Source: Nocardia lijiangensis NBRC 108240 (GTDB lineage: Bacteria > Actinomycetota > Actinomycetes > Mycobacteriales > Mycobacteriaceae). Taken from it: a stretch of 64,000 bases of DNA. A model generated the notes under the pieces. That model had not been told where the DNA came from. It made no database searches and worked only from the letters and a program-made list of their open reading frames with translations. Where the stretch lies: the NCBI RefSeq assembly GCF_001613045.1, contig NZ_BDBP01000046.1, positions 1 through 64,000 of the forward strand, in the 5' to 3' direction. This document shows, piece by piece, positions 7,548 through 16,066 of the stretch (its first letter is position 1; each line of letters starts with the position of its first letter). The position numbers and the translations under genes are program-made.

Positions 7548-8216
7548 ATGCAGATCGGAGTCATCGGGGCGGGCGCGATGGCGCGGGCGCTCGGCGGCCG
7601 ATGGGCCGCGGCGGGGCACGAGATCTACTTCGGCGCACGGCGGACGGAGGCGGCGGACGAACTGGCTGCCGGCGTGGGCTACGGCGCGCGCGGCGGGAGC
7701 ATCGAGGAGGCGGCTCGGTTCGGGGAGGTGGTGCTGCTCGCCGTGCCGGTCGACGGACTGGACGCAGTTCTGCGGGCGACGCCCGAGTTCGCCGGTCGCG
7801 TTCTCGTCGACTGCACCAACGCCTTCGAACCCGATACCGCGGCACCGGACGGTGCGGCCGGGTTCGTCCTCGCCGAGGACGCGGTTGCCGAACGGATCGC
7901 CGCGACCGTCCCCAGCGCGCAGGTGGTGAAGGCGTTCAATCTCTGCGCGGCCGAGGTGTGGGCGGACGATGCTCGCGAATTCGAGGGCAGTCCGTTGTCC
8001 GTGCCTCTCTGTGGCGATGATCCGGATGCGGTGCGCGTCGTAGCGGGCTTGGCGGAGGATCTGAAACTGCGGCCGTTCCTCGCGGGCGGGCTGCATCGGG
8101 CTCGGTATCTGGAAGCTGCCTCCGTTCTAACGGTCGGTCTGTGGTTCGCGGGCTATGACAGCCGCGCCATGCTTCCGCCTTTGTCTGCTGCGTTCGCTAC
8201 GCGGGATCAGCAGTGA
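7548..8216 (+). CDS. NADPH-dependent F420 reductase-like / NAD(P)-binding oxidoreductase
   Basis: A protein of 222 aa. The N-terminal Rossmann motif GVIGAGAMARALGGRWAAAG (residues 4-23) and ARRTEAADEL fit an NADP-binding domain of the Fno/NADPH-dependent F420 reductase group. VLLAVPVDGLDAVL, VLVDCTNAFEPD and AQVVKAFNLCAAEVW match the expected later motifs (family motif: V-KAFN). The ATG at 7548 has a GAGGAG site upstream; the longer ORF start lies within the divergent promoter. It is divergent from the HxlR regulator, which probably controls it. Whether it uses F420 or another hydride acceptor cannot be told from sequence. Confidence 0.75.
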   Translation: MQIGVIGAGAMARALGGRWAAAGHEIYFGARRTEAADELAAGVGYGARGGSIEEAARFGEVVLLAVPVDGLDAVLRATPEFAGRVLVDCTNAFEPDTAAPDGAAGFVLAEDAVAERIAATVPSAQVVKAFNLCAAEVWADDAREFEGSPLSVPLCGDDPDAVRVVAGLAEDLKLRPFLAGGLHRARYLEAASVLTVGLWFAGYDSRAMLPPLSAAFATRDQQ

Positions 8217-8242
8217 GGCCGGGGACGCGGCCGCAGGAAAAG

Positions 8243-8276
8243 CGCGAGGGCGCCTTCGATTCGAAGGCGCCCTCGC
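8243..8276. terminator. Bidirectional terminator hairpin
   Basis: A perfect 17+17 bp inverted repeat with no spacer (arms 8243-8259 and 8260-8276), flanked by short A and T-poor runs. It lies between two convergent genes (ending 8216 and 8287). Confidence 0.85.
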
Positions 8277-8286
8277 GAAAAGGAAT

Positions 8287-10338
8287 TCACCAACCGTGAT
8301 TGCCGCGCACCGGGATGTTCACGAAGCTCGGCCGCGCCGGGTCCAGCTGCACGTGCTGCGGCTTCAACTCCGTGTCGAGCAGCATCGGCAGGACGGGCAG
8401 GCCCTTGGGGAAGTTCCCCGCGAACACGTCCACCCGCAGGCGGTGGCCGGGCTGCAGGATCGCCTCGGTGGCGCTGAGCGTGATGTCCAGCGTGGTGGCC
8501 TCGCCCGGCACCGTCGGCTGCCTGGTCTCCAGTGAGGTGAACGGTCGCGGGTCGGTGTAGTCGCCGTTGGCCGAGCGGGTGCTGTTGGCCTCGTCCACTT
8601 GGCGCAACGAGGCCATCAACTGGCCGGAGGTGAGCACGGTCGACTGCCCGTCGGGCGCGACGTCGTTGACGGTCACCGTCCAGTAGCCGTCGATCGCGTC
8701 CTGAACGGTGTTGAGCCGCACCGCGATCGGACCGGAGATGGTGGTCGCCTCGGCCACCGGCGCGCTGGTGAAGGTGAGCGCGTTCAGCTCCGCGACGCGG
8801 GAATCCTTGGCGCAGCCGTCGATGATCGACAGTATGCCCGCACTGCCCTGCGCGGCGTCGTTGGAGCACAGGGTGGTCAGGCCGGGTGCGACCGTCAGGC
8901 GCGCGGTGTCGTCGTTCGCTTCGGCGGTGAGCGAGCCGTCGTAGACGCTGCGCGCGGTGCCGCTCGGCGCCGCGGACAGGTACATGCGGCGGTGCTGCGC
9001 GGCGGCCTCGCCGACGGCCGAAGCGCCGAAGCCGTTCTGGGTGACCCAGCCGCCGCCCTGCTGGCGCAGCGTCACCGGGCCGTAGCTGTCGATGCCGTTG
9101 TCGATGCCCTTGAGCCACTTGTCGAACCACGCCCGCTGCAGCACGTCCAGGCGCGGCGGCAGGCCCGGCTTGCCGTACTCGTTGCCCGAGTTCACGTGGT
9201 AGGTGTTGCCCATCAGCAGCTGCTTCTGACCGGCGGGCAGCGGAATCTCGTTGTAGATCTTGGATTCCGAGTAGGTGAACAGGTCGTGCCAGCCGCCGAC
9301 GACGAAGGTCGGCACCCGGATCTGCGTGGGATCGCTGACGTAATCGCCGCGTTCGGGGCTGTTGTGGCTGAGCAGGCCGAGCAGGCGCGGGTCGGCATCC
9401 TGGAAACGCGTTGCGGTGTAAGCGTTCAGGAAGACGTCCATGAAGGTGAGCGGGGAGGCGGCGCGATCGGCGAGCCACTCCCAGTCGAACTTGCCGTTCA
9501 CGATGGACTGCAGATCCGGCACCCACTTGAGGCTGTTGATCGCGGTGAGCCACAGCGGGATGAAGTTGAAGCCGAAGCCGCCGCCGGGCGCGAGCACGTC
9601 GTTGACCAGGTCACTGCCCGGCACCACCGGGAAGATCGCCTTCAGCGCGGGCGGCTGCTTCGCCGCGGCCTGCACCTGGTTGATGCCCGAGTAGGAGATG
9701 CCGCTCATGCCGATCTTGCCGTCGGACCACGGCTGGCGCGAAGCCCAGTCGATGACCTCGAGGGTGTCCTGCTGCTCGCGGGCGCGGAGCATGTCCCACT
9801 CGCCCTGCGAGAAGCCGGTGCCGCGCACGTCGACGACCAGCTGCGAGTACCCGCTCTTGATCAGCTGACGGTCCACGGTGAAGTTGCGCAGCTCGCCGCC
9901 GCCGAAGGCCTTGGTGAGATCGGTGACGCCGGACAGCGGGGTGCCGCTGAAGTCGATCTGGCGGAACAGGTTCAGCAGCGCGTCCGACAGCACCGGAACG
10001 GACTGCGCGTGATCGGCGAGGTTCGACACCAGCTTGGTGTAGGGCGTCATGTTGACGATGGTCGGCGTCTGCGCGTCGATCGGGCGGCCGGAGGCGTCGG
10101 CGGGCCGGTACACATTGCCCTTCAGCACCGTCCCGTCACTCATGGTGATCGGCACGTCCCATTCGATGTGCACATTCGGGTATTGCTGGGCGCCGTCCTC
10201 GGTGGCCGCCCACGCCGCTCCGGCGGCGCCTCCGTCGGGACCGGTCGCGACGGGCGCGGCGGTCGCGCCAGTGGTGAGGAAAGGAACGAGCACCGCGGCG
10301 GCGAGCGCCGCGACTGTGGCCCGTAACGCGTACTTCAT
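8287..10338 (-). CDS. Secreted X-Pro dipeptidyl-peptidase-like (S15/CocE) hydrolase
   Basis: A protein of 683 aa with a signal peptide (MKYALRATVAALAAAVLVPF...TTGATA, about residues 1-33). The alpha/beta-hydrolase core has DVRGTGFSQGEWD followed by the nucleophile elbow GKIGMSGISYSG, and the C-terminal X-Pro/CocE jelly-roll region holds the GHRLRVDVFAGNFPK and PVRGNHGW segments. It probably cleaves X-Pro peptides or acyl esters outside the membrane. The ATG at 10338 is preceded by GAGAGGTGG; the 16-residue longer ORF lacks signal character. A TetR-type operator (10389-10404) sits in the promoter, but no TetR gene is next to it. It is convergent with the reductase gene at 7548. Confidence 0.85.
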   Translation of the reverse strand: MKYALRATVAALAAAVLVPFLTTGATAAPVATGPDGGAAGAAWAATEDGAQQYPNVHIEWDVPITMSDGTVLKGNVYRPADASGRPIDAQTPTIVNMTPYTKLVSNLADHAQSVPVLSDALLNLFRQIDFSGTPLSGVTDLTKAFGGGELRNFTVDRQLIKSGYSQLVVDVRGTGFSQGEWDMLRAREQQDTLEVIDWASRQPWSDGKIGMSGISYSGINQVQAAAKQPPALKAIFPVVPGSDLVNDVLAPGGGFGFNFIPLWLTAINSLKWVPDLQSIVNGKFDWEWLADRAASPLTFMDVFLNAYTATRFQDADPRLLGLLSHNSPERGDYVSDPTQIRVPTFVVGGWHDLFTYSESKIYNEIPLPAGQKQLLMGNTYHVNSGNEYGKPGLPPRLDVLQRAWFDKWLKGIDNGIDSYGPVTLRQQGGGWVTQNGFGASAVGEAAAQHRRMYLSAAPSGTARSVYDGSLTAEANDDTARLTVAPGLTTLCSNDAAQGSAGILSIIDGCAKDSRVAELNALTFTSAPVAEATTISGPIAVRLNTVQDAIDGYWTVTVNDVAPDGQSTVLTSGQLMASLRQVDEANSTRSANGDYTDPRPFTSLETRQPTVPGEATTLDITLSATEAILQPGHRLRVDVFAGNFPKGLPVLPMLLDTELKPQHVQLDPARPSFVNIPVRGNHGW

Positions 10339-10388
10339 CGGACGTGATCCACCTCTCGGACTGGTCGAACGTCCGGAAGCATACACAA

Positions 10389-10404
10389 CTTACCAGTCGG
10401 TAAG
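10389..10404. promoter_or_regulatory. TetR-type palindromic operator upstream of the S15 hydrolase
   Basis: CTTACCAGTCGGTAAG is an inverted repeat (CTTACC-N4-GGTAAG) about 50 bp before the hydrolase start. It has the shape of TetR-family sites. Nothing else but a short tandem repeat and the gpmA terminator is visible in the 517-bp interval 10339-10855. Confidence 0.5.
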
Positions 10405-10768
10405 AACTCCCGGATTCGCGGAGATCGGCTGGAATAGCGATTCACATACGCCGGACGGCTCGCGATAGTGGCTGAATATGGAGATCTTCGCGAGATCCGC
10501 GCGCCAGAATGAAGGCTTACCGTATGGGCCGCGGCATCGCGGATGTACACGCCGGAGCGGGCTGAAAGCGCGGGTGGATTTCCGCGAGATACCGCGGCCG
10601 GATCACCCCGGGCGGCATTCCTCGGCACAGGAGGGGCGCGATCGGTGATCGAAGTCGGCTCGGCGCTCGGCGCTCGGGACAGAGCCTCATCGGTCCCGAT
10701 AGTCCGTGCCACCCCTGGCGCGCTCCGGAGCGCGGACTCGACCGAAGATCCGGCGCGGGGACTGCCGG

Positions 10769-10802
10769 AATCGATCGCCTTACTAAATCGATCGCCTTAC
10801 TA
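10769..10802. repeat. 17-bp perfect tandem repeat, two copies
   Basis: AATCGATCGCCTTACTA occurs twice head to tail (10769-10785 and 10786-10802), just before the gpmA terminator hairpin. Confidence 0.85.
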
Positions 10803-10808
10803 AACGAC

Positions 10809-10843
10809 AATGCGCCGCGGTCGACAGCCGACCGCGGCGCATT
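10809..10843 (-). terminator. Terminator hairpin of gpmA
   Basis: A 15-bp perfect stem (10809-10823 with 10829-10843) and a 5-nt loop lie 13 bp beyond the gpmA stop. Confidence 0.8.
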
Positions 10844-10855
10844 CTCGGGTTCGTA

Positions 10856-11593
10856 CTACTTACCGCCCTGGCTCGCGACGGCGGCGGCACCGGCGGCGGC
10901 GGCCTCCGGGTCCAGGTACTCGCGCGGACGCACCGGGCGCAGGTTTTCGTCCAGCTCGTAGCGCAGCGGGATGCCGGTCGGGATGTTCAGGCCCGCGATG
11001 TCGTCGTCGGAGATCTGGTCCAGGTGCTTGACCAGCGCGCGCAGCGAGTTGCCGTGCGCGGCGACCAGCACGGTCTTGCCGGTGAGCAGCTCCTTGGAGA
11101 TGGTCGACTCCCAGTACGGGACCATCCGGTTCACCACGTCGAGCAGGCACTCGGTCTTGGGCACCTCGATGCCCGCGTAGCGCGGGTCGCCTTCCTGGCT
11201 GTACTCGTTGGCCGGGTCGATCGGCGGCGGCGGGGTGTCGTAGCTGCGACGCCACAGCATGAACTGGTCGTCGCCGTACTTGTCGCGGATCTGCGCCTTG
11301 TTCTTGCCCTGCAGCTCGCCGTAGTGACGCTCGTTGAGCCGCCAGTCGCGCACCACCGGGATCCAGTGCCGGTCGGCGGCGTCCAGCGCGATGTTCGCGG
11401 TGGAGATGGCGCGGCGCAGCAGCGAGGTGTAGACGATGTCGGGCAGGATGCCGTGCTCGGCGAGCAGCTCGCCTGCCCGCTTACCCTCGGCGATGCCCTT
11501 GTCGGTCAGGTGCACGTCCACCCAGCCGGTGAACAGATTCAGGGCATTCCATTCGCTCTCGCCGTGGCGCAGCAACACGAGGGTGTACGTCAT
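10856..11593 (-). CDS. gpmA: 2,3-bisphosphoglycerate-dependent phosphoglycerate mutase
   Basis: A glycolytic enzyme of 245 aa that interconverts 3- and 2-phosphoglycerate. The phosphohistidine motif LRHGESEWN has its catalytic His at 10. NERHYG (E88), RRSYDTPPPP and the second catalytic His in AAHGNSLRAL (H180) are all present. The length and the ending DPEAAAAGAAAVASQGGK match actinobacterial Gpm1. The ATG at 11593 is preferred over the one at 11602 because GGCAGG stands 9 nt upstream of it. It is on the same strand as, and upstream of, senX3-regX3, as in M. tuberculosis, although peptidase and HxlR genes now intervene. Confidence 0.95.
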   Translation of the reverse strand: MTYTLVLLRHGESEWNALNLFTGWVDVHLTDKGIAEGKRAGELLAEHGILPDIVYTSLLRRAISTANIALDAADRHWIPVVRDWRLNERHYGELQGKNKAQIRDKYGDDQFMLWRRSYDTPPPPIDPANEYSQEGDPRYAGIEVPKTECLLDVVNRMVPYWESTISKELLTGKTVLVAAHGNSLRALVKHLDQISDDDIAGLNIPTGIPLRYELDENLRPVRPREYLDPEAAAAGAAAVASQGGK

Positions 11594-11636
11594 GACGGTC
11601 ATCCTGCCACGCGCGGGATTCGTATCGGAGCCCTGG

Positions 11637-12530
11637 TCAGGGTGCCGGAGCGAGTGCGGTGAGCAGTCCGGCGCCGACCAAGGTGGCCTGATCGCCCAAT
11701 TCCGAAGGGACCACGCGCAGGTCGCGCAGGAACTCGATGCGGGCGTGCGCGCCGAGCGCCTCCTGTAATGGTCGCCACAGTGGCTCACCGGACTGGGCGA
11801 AGCCGCCGCCGATCACCACCAGGTCCACGTCGAGCAGCGCGGCCGCCGACGAGATCACCTGTCCCAGGGCGATTCCCGCGCGCCGCAACGCCGCCTTGGC
11901 GATCCGGTCCCCCGCCTGGGCGTCGACGGCCAGCTCGATGCCGGTGGACCCCTGCCAGCCGCGCTCGCGCGCCCACCGCACCGAGGACGGACCGCTGGCC
12001 ACCGCCTCCACACAGCCGACGCCGCCGCAGGCGCAGGGATCGGTCGACCCGGGCACGATCATGTGACCGATGTGACCGGCGTTGCCGGTGTGCCCGACCG
12101 CGACCATGCCGCCGACGACGACACCGCCGCCGATGCCCGAGGACACCGTCATGGCCAGCGCGTCCGGCGTCTCCCGCGCCGCGCCGAAATGCCGCTCGGC
12201 GAGCGCGAGGCACACGCCGTCGATGGCGAAACGTACCGTCGCGTCCGGGAACAGTTCCTGCACCGCGGACACCAGCGCGAAGCCGTCGCGCCACTCCGGA
12301 ATGTTGAGCGGGGTGGTGATGCCTGCGGGCGCGTCCACCGGACCGCACGCGCCGATGCCGACTAGGTCCACGTCGGACCCGTTGGCCGCCGCGAGCAGCA
12401 GCCCGCGCACCGCGTCCCACACGCCGGTCGGCGGCACCTGAATACGGCCGACCTCGTGCGTCATTCCGTCGGCCCCCACCAACCCGACCGCGATCTTGGT
12501 CGCGCCGATGTCCAGAGCGAGAACGGTCAT
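11637..12530 (-). CDS. ROK-family sugar kinase (glucokinase-like)
   Basis: A protein of 297 aa. The N-terminal ATP motif LALDIGATKIAVGLVG, the sugar-binding GGGVVVGG and GHTGNAGHIGHM, and the ROK zinc signature (GH...CACGGVGCVEAVASG) are intact, so a catalytically competent ROK kinase is likely, probably for glucose or an N-acetyl sugar. It has no N-terminal winged helix, so it is a kinase and not the ROK repressor type. The ATG at 12530 starts right before the ATP motif with a G-rich site upstream. The in-frame extension upstream runs through the 33-bp repeat and is not considered coding. Its stop lies 43 bp before the gpmA start. Confidence 0.88.
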   Translation of the reverse strand: MTVLALDIGATKIAVGLVGADGMTHEVGRIQVPPTGVWDAVRGLLLAAANGSDVDLVGIGACGPVDAPAGITTPLNIPEWRDGFALVSAVQELFPDATVRFAIDGVCLALAERHFGAARETPDALAMTVSSGIGGGVVVGGMVAVGHTGNAGHIGHMIVPGSTDPCACGGVGCVEAVASGPSSVRWARERGWQGSTGIELAVDAQAGDRIAKAALRRAGIALGQVISSAAALLDVDLVVIGGGFAQSGEPLWRPLQEALGAHARIEFLRDLRVVPSELGDQATLVGAGLLTALAPAP

Positions 12531-12553
12531 CTGAAACCCCCACTTCCCAACGC

Positions 12554-12587
12554 CACCGGACCGCCGCGAGCGCGCGACGGTCCGGTG
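12554..12587. terminator. Hairpin upstream of the ROK kinase
   Basis: CACCGGACCG and its exact complement CGGTCCGGTG (12554-12563 and 12578-12587) enclose a 14-nt GC-rich loop. It could end transcription from the YbjN gene before the ROK gene or serve as an operator. Confidence 0.5.
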
Positions 12588-12589
12588 CC

Positions 12590-12800
12590 GAATGATCTTG
12601 CTGTGCGGTCGCCAACGGTAGTTGCCCGACGGCCGACAGGCACCATCGGTCTCCACGCTCGGCGGTTGCCGAACATCATCGGCCGCCACCTCCGACGGTT
12701 GTCGAACATCATCGGCCTCCGCGTCCGGCACCTGTCGAGCATCACCGAAACTCGCGCCCACCGGTTGCCGGAGACCGTCGGGGCGCAGCGCGGCAGGCAA
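12590..12800. repeat. Degenerate 33-bp tandem repeat
   Basis: The unit core (G-T/C-CGAACATCATCGG, at 12668, 12701, 12734 and 12767) recurs with an exact 33-bp period, and a further shifted, weaker copy lies near 12632. The period is a multiple of three, so several frames stay open (for example 11-residue repeats with NIIG on + and with MMF on -), but none has a convincing start or codon pattern. The rest of the interval 12531-13003 holds only the hairpin at 12554 and nothing I can name. Confidence 0.7.
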
Positions 12801-13003
12801 TCATCATCCGCAGCATCGGCAGACGTCGAGCACCGCCGGGCTCGCGCACGGCGATCGACAGCATCGCCGACCTCAGCGCAAAGCCATTGTCGATCGACAT
12901 CGGGCTCACTGCCCAGCAGTCGGCGGACATCGAACTCGGCGCTCGGTGGTCGCCGGGCACCATCGAACTCAGCGTCCAGCCGGACCCAGGCGGGTGCGGG
13001 AGG

Positions 13004-13507
13004 TCAGGAGTTCTCGGAGGATTCCACCAAGTGCTCGAACGCACGCAGGTTCTTCAGCGACTCGCCGCGCGAGACCCGCCATTTCCATTCCTTCCGAATG
13101 GATTCCGCGAAGCCGAGTTCCAGTAGCACGTTGAAGTCCGCGTCCACTGCCTCGAGCACCTGGCCGAAGATGCGGTCGAGTTCGTCCTCGGTGACGGCGT
13201 GCGTGGCGATGCGGCCGACCAGGTAGATGTCGCCGACCCGGTCCAGCGTGTAGGCAACGCCGTAGAGGCGGCGGTTGCGGCGGAGCAGGAATTTGTAGAC
13301 GCCTTCGAAGTTCTCGTCGGGCTTGCGGCAGACGAAGGATTCGATGCGCACCCCGTGCTTGCCGACGGTGAGCATCAGCGTCGTCTTCAGTTTGCGCTCA
13401 CCGGGGAGGACGACGACGAAGACGCCCGCGTCGGGACGGGTGTACTCGATCTCCCGGTCCCGCAGGGTCGCGTCGATCAGCTGGGTGGTGGCCTGGATAT
13501 CGGTCAT
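13004..13507 (-). CDS. YbjN domain-containing protein (Rv0487-like)
   Basis: A cytosolic protein of 167 aa with a type III chaperone-like YbjN fold: REIEYTRPDAGVFVVVLPGERKL, then TLMLTVGKHGVRIESFVCRKPDENFEGVYKFLLRRN and VGDIYLVGRIATHAVTEDELDR. The ATG at 13507 overlaps the mshA stop (13506-13504) as ATGA, so it is translated in step with mshA. The pairing with mshA is conserved in mycobacteria. The specific function is unknown. Confidence 0.85.
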   Translation of the reverse strand: MTDIQATTQLIDATLRDREIEYTRPDAGVFVVVLPGERKLKTTLMLTVGKHGVRIESFVCRKPDENFEGVYKFLLRRNRRLYGVAYTLDRVGDIYLVGRIATHAVTEDELDRIFGQVLEAVDADFNVLLELGFAESIRKEWKWRVSRGESLKNLRAFEHLVESSENS

Positions 13508-14916
13508 CGGTGCACTCCCATCCGGCGCCGCCACAGCGCCCGCGATCTGGCCTGACCGCCCTCACCGAGGAGCGCGGCTCCGGACAGGTTAGTGCGTTCG
13601 GTGCCGAGCGGGCCGTCGAGCACCGTCGGCTGTACGCCACCGGGCTCGACCGCGCCGAAATCGGACAGTGCCGCGGCGTAGCTGGCGAGCAGCCCGTCGG
13701 CGGTGTGTTCCCAGGAGAAGTTCGCGGCGTGCTCGACCGCCCGGTCGCGCATCGCGCGCAGCCTGCGCGGCTCGTCCAGCAGCGTGCCGAGCGCGGCGGC
13801 CCAATCCGGGGTGCGGTGACCGGCCACCAGCAGTCCGGTCTCGCCGTGCCGGACGGCGGTGCCGAGTCCGCCCACGTCGGCGGCCAGCACCGGGGTGCCG
13901 GTGGCCTGCGCCTCGATGGCGACCAGGCCGAAGGATTCGTTGTAGCTGGGCACCGCGACCAGATCGGCGGCGCGGTACACCTGGACGAGCCGGTCCGGCG
14001 GCTGCGGCGGCAGGAAGGTCACGCGGTCGGTGATGCCGAGTTCGGCGGCCAGCTCGATCAGGGCGTCGGGGCGCTCCAGGCCGGTGCCGGACGGGCCGCC
14101 GACGATGAGCACCCGCAGGTTGCGTGCGGGATCGGTGCGCAGCAACTCGGCGGCGGCGCGCACGAGCACGTCGGGCGCCTTCAGCGGTTGGATGCGGCCG
14201 ACGAACGCGACGATCTGCTCGCCGGCGGCCAAGCCGAGCTCGACGCGGGCCGCGGCCTTGTCGCCGGGCCGGTAGCGGGCCAGGTCGGCGCCGGGAGGTA
14301 CCACGTCGATGCGCTCGGCGTCGGCGCCGTAGAGCTCGACGAGCTGGCGTGCCTCCTCGGCCGTGTTGGCGACCATGCGGTCGGCCTCGGCGATGACCTG
14401 CTTCTCGCCGATCTCGCGGGTGGCGGGCTCGGGGCAGTCGCCCTCGGCCAGCGCGGCGTTCTTGACCGCGGCCAGGGTGTGCGCGGTGAACACCAGCGGC
14501 ACCCGCCAGCGGTCTCTGGCCAGCCAGCCGACCTGACCGGACAGCCAGTAGTGCGAGTGCACGAGGTCGTAGTGGCCGGGCTGGTGGCGCGCCTCCTGGC
14601 GCAGTACCTCCGCGGTGAACGGGCAGAGCTGAGTCGGCAAGTCGTGCTTGTCGAGCCCCTCGAACGGGCCCGCCACCACGTTGCGCACCAGCACGCCGGG
14701 CCCCGCCTCCTGCACGGGCGGCACGTTCGAGGAGGTGGCGCGGGTGAAGATCTCGACTTCGGTCCCGCGCCGAGCCAGCTGGAGAGCCGTTTGCAGGACA
14801 TAGACGTTCATACCGCCCGCATCACCCATGCCCGGTTGCGCGAGTGGTGAGGTGTGCACCGACAACACGGCTATCCGATTCGGCCGTAGGTCTGCACGTT
14901 GACTCACACCATCCAT
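13504..14916 (-). CDS. mshA: D-inositol-3-phosphate glycosyltransferase (mycothiol synthesis)
   Basis: A GT4-family retaining glycosyltransferase of 470 aa, catalysing the first step of mycothiol synthesis by joining UDP-GlcNAc to 1-L-inositol-3-phosphate. Seen: SVHTSPLAQPGMGDAGGMNVYV (acceptor loop), VHSHYWLSGQVGWLAR, FTAHTLAAVKN, the FVGRIQPLKAPDVLVRA sugar-nucleotide motif, and SYNESFGLVAIEAQATGTPVLA with the EX7E pattern. These are diagnostic of MshA. The start at 14916 gives MDGVSQRADLRPNRIAVLS; the longer ORF adds non-conserved residues. It is the first gene of the mshA-YbjN operon. Confidence 0.95.
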   Translation of the reverse strand: MDGVSQRADLRPNRIAVLSVHTSPLAQPGMGDAGGMNVYVLQTALQLARRGTEVEIFTRATSSNVPPVQEAGPGVLVRNVVAGPFEGLDKHDLPTQLCPFTAEVLRQEARHQPGHYDLVHSHYWLSGQVGWLARDRWRVPLVFTAHTLAAVKNAALAEGDCPEPATREIGEKQVIAEADRMVANTAEEARQLVELYGADAERIDVVPPGADLARYRPGDKAAARVELGLAAGEQIVAFVGRIQPLKAPDVLVRAAAELLRTDPARNLRVLIVGGPSGTGLERPDALIELAAELGITDRVTFLPPQPPDRLVQVYRAADLVAVPSYNESFGLVAIEAQATGTPVLAADVGGLGTAVRHGETGLLVAGHRTPDWAAALGTLLDEPRRLRAMRDRAVEHAANFSWEHTADGLLASYAAALSDFGAVEPGGVQPTVLDGPLGTERTNLSGAALLGEGGQARSRALWRRRMGVHR

Positions 14917-15025
14917 AGTGCACGGTGGATATCCGCTCTCGACGCCGCCTACCGGCCAAGTGAGAGTCATCACACATAAAACGCCCGCGGCCTCGGGAAC
15001 CCCGCTGACCTGCGATTCGAATGTA

Positions 15026-15177
15026 TGTGCGTACCTCCGCCTTCGCTCCGGCCGTGCGCGGGTTCAACGACGGGCTCCCGCCCGGCAGCGCCAGCTGTGC
15101 GTACCTCCGCCTTCGCTCCGGCCATGCGCGGGTTCAACGACGGGCTCCCGCCCGGCAGCGCCAACTGTGCGTACCGG
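15026..15177. repeat. 70-bp tandem repeat of a dispersed family, two copies plus a partial third
   Basis: Two near-identical 70-bp units start at 15026 and 15096 (each opening TGTGCGTACCTCCGCCTTCG), and the first ~10 bp of a third unit start at 15166. The opening part also occurs inverted at 4657-4684 and, more diverged, at 16020-16051 and 47228-47268. The gap 14917-15181 between mshA and the hydrolase holds nothing else. Confidence 0.85.
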
Positions 15178-15181
15178 TCCG

Positions 15182-16003
15182 CTACAGGCTGTCGATGAAC
15201 TCGGTGACTTCTGCGACGAAGCGCGGGCGGTCCTCGATGAACAGGCCGTGCTGCGCACCGGGCCAGAACGACGTGCGCGCGTGCGGGGTGTTCTCGGCGA
15301 TGTAGCGGCCGTTGTCGATCGGGACCACCGGGTCCGCGTCGCCGTGCAGCACGAGCACCGGAATGTCCAGGGCGCGCAGGGTTTCGGTGTTGTCGATGGA
15401 ACGGTAGAACAGCGCCTTGCGCACCGCGGGCGGGGTGGCCAGGCTGATGCCAAACAGGCGCTGGGCGTCGACGCCCTTGTCCTCCCCGGGACCGGTATTG
15501 GCGTTGCCGAACACGGCGAAGGCCCTGGTGGCGCGGCCCGCACTGGTCTCGAAGACGCCGGGGATGGCCTGCTGCATGGCCGATCCGGTTGCCGCACCGG
15601 GGACGTCGCGGCCGATATTGGCCATCGAGCCGGTGAACACCACGCCGTCCACCGCATCCGCGCCGTAGGCGGTGAGGTAGTCGCTGATCACGATGCCGCC
15701 GTAGGACCAGCCGAGCAGCACCGCGCCGGACTCGATGCCCTCGGCCGCCAGCACCGAGGCGATGTCGGCAGCCCAGTTCTTGGGATCGTCGTAGCCGCTC
15801 TCCGGGGCGTCGGAATAGCCGTGACCGCGCAGATCGAGTGCGATCACGCGGAAGCGGCCTGCCAGGTCGTCGGCCGCGCCGCCCCAGCAGCGCAGGCTGG
15901 CCGACCAGCCGTGCACCAGGACGAGCGGCCGTCCTTCGGCGGGTCCGTCGACCCGATAGACGATGGTGGTGCCGTCCGCGCTGACCGCTTCCCGAAGTGC
16001 CAT
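15182..16003 (-). CDS. Alpha/beta-fold hydrolase
   Basis: A protein of 273 aa. It has the oxyanion motif LVHGWSASLRCW, then DLRGHGYSDAP and the nucleophile elbow LLGWSYGGIV (GWSYG). The acid lies around VLHGDADPVVPI and the catalytic His in GAQHGLFIEDRP, so the triad is complete. No signal peptide. The substrate is unknown (esterase, haloperoxidase-like or epoxide hydrolase group). The ATG at 16003 is divergent from the SDR gene, with part of the dispersed repeat in the 60-bp gap. The upstream extension in frame is only SDR antisense. Confidence 0.85.
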   Translation of the reverse strand: MALREAVSADGTTIVYRVDGPAEGRPLVLVHGWSASLRCWGGAADDLAGRFRVIALDLRGHGYSDAPESGYDDPKNWAADIASVLAAEGIESGAVLLGWSYGGIVISDYLTAYGADAVDGVVFTGSMANIGRDVPGAATGSAMQQAIPGVFETSAGRATRAFAVFGNANTGPGEDKGVDAQRLFGISLATPPAVRKALFYRSIDNTETLRALDIPVLVLHGDADPVVPIDNGRYIAENTPHARTSFWPGAQHGLFIEDRPRFVAEVTEFIDSL

Positions 16004-16066
16004 GGCACCCAGCGTAAGGCCGCGCACGGCCGGAGGGGAGGCAGAGGTATGCCTAGGATCGGGCCC

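Noticed and set aside
8599..10326. 575-codon + frame opposite the S15 hydrolase
   Set aside because: It has repetitive His/Arg/Val composition typical of a complementary-frame shadow; the minus-strand protein has signal, catalytic motifs and normal codon use.
12527..12745. 72-codon minus frame through the 33-bp repeat (RRPMMF units)
   Set aside because: The open frame follows from the period being a multiple of three; no start signal or relatives.
15026..15177. CRISPR array
   Set aside because: The 70-bp units are contiguous and nearly identical, with no spacers.
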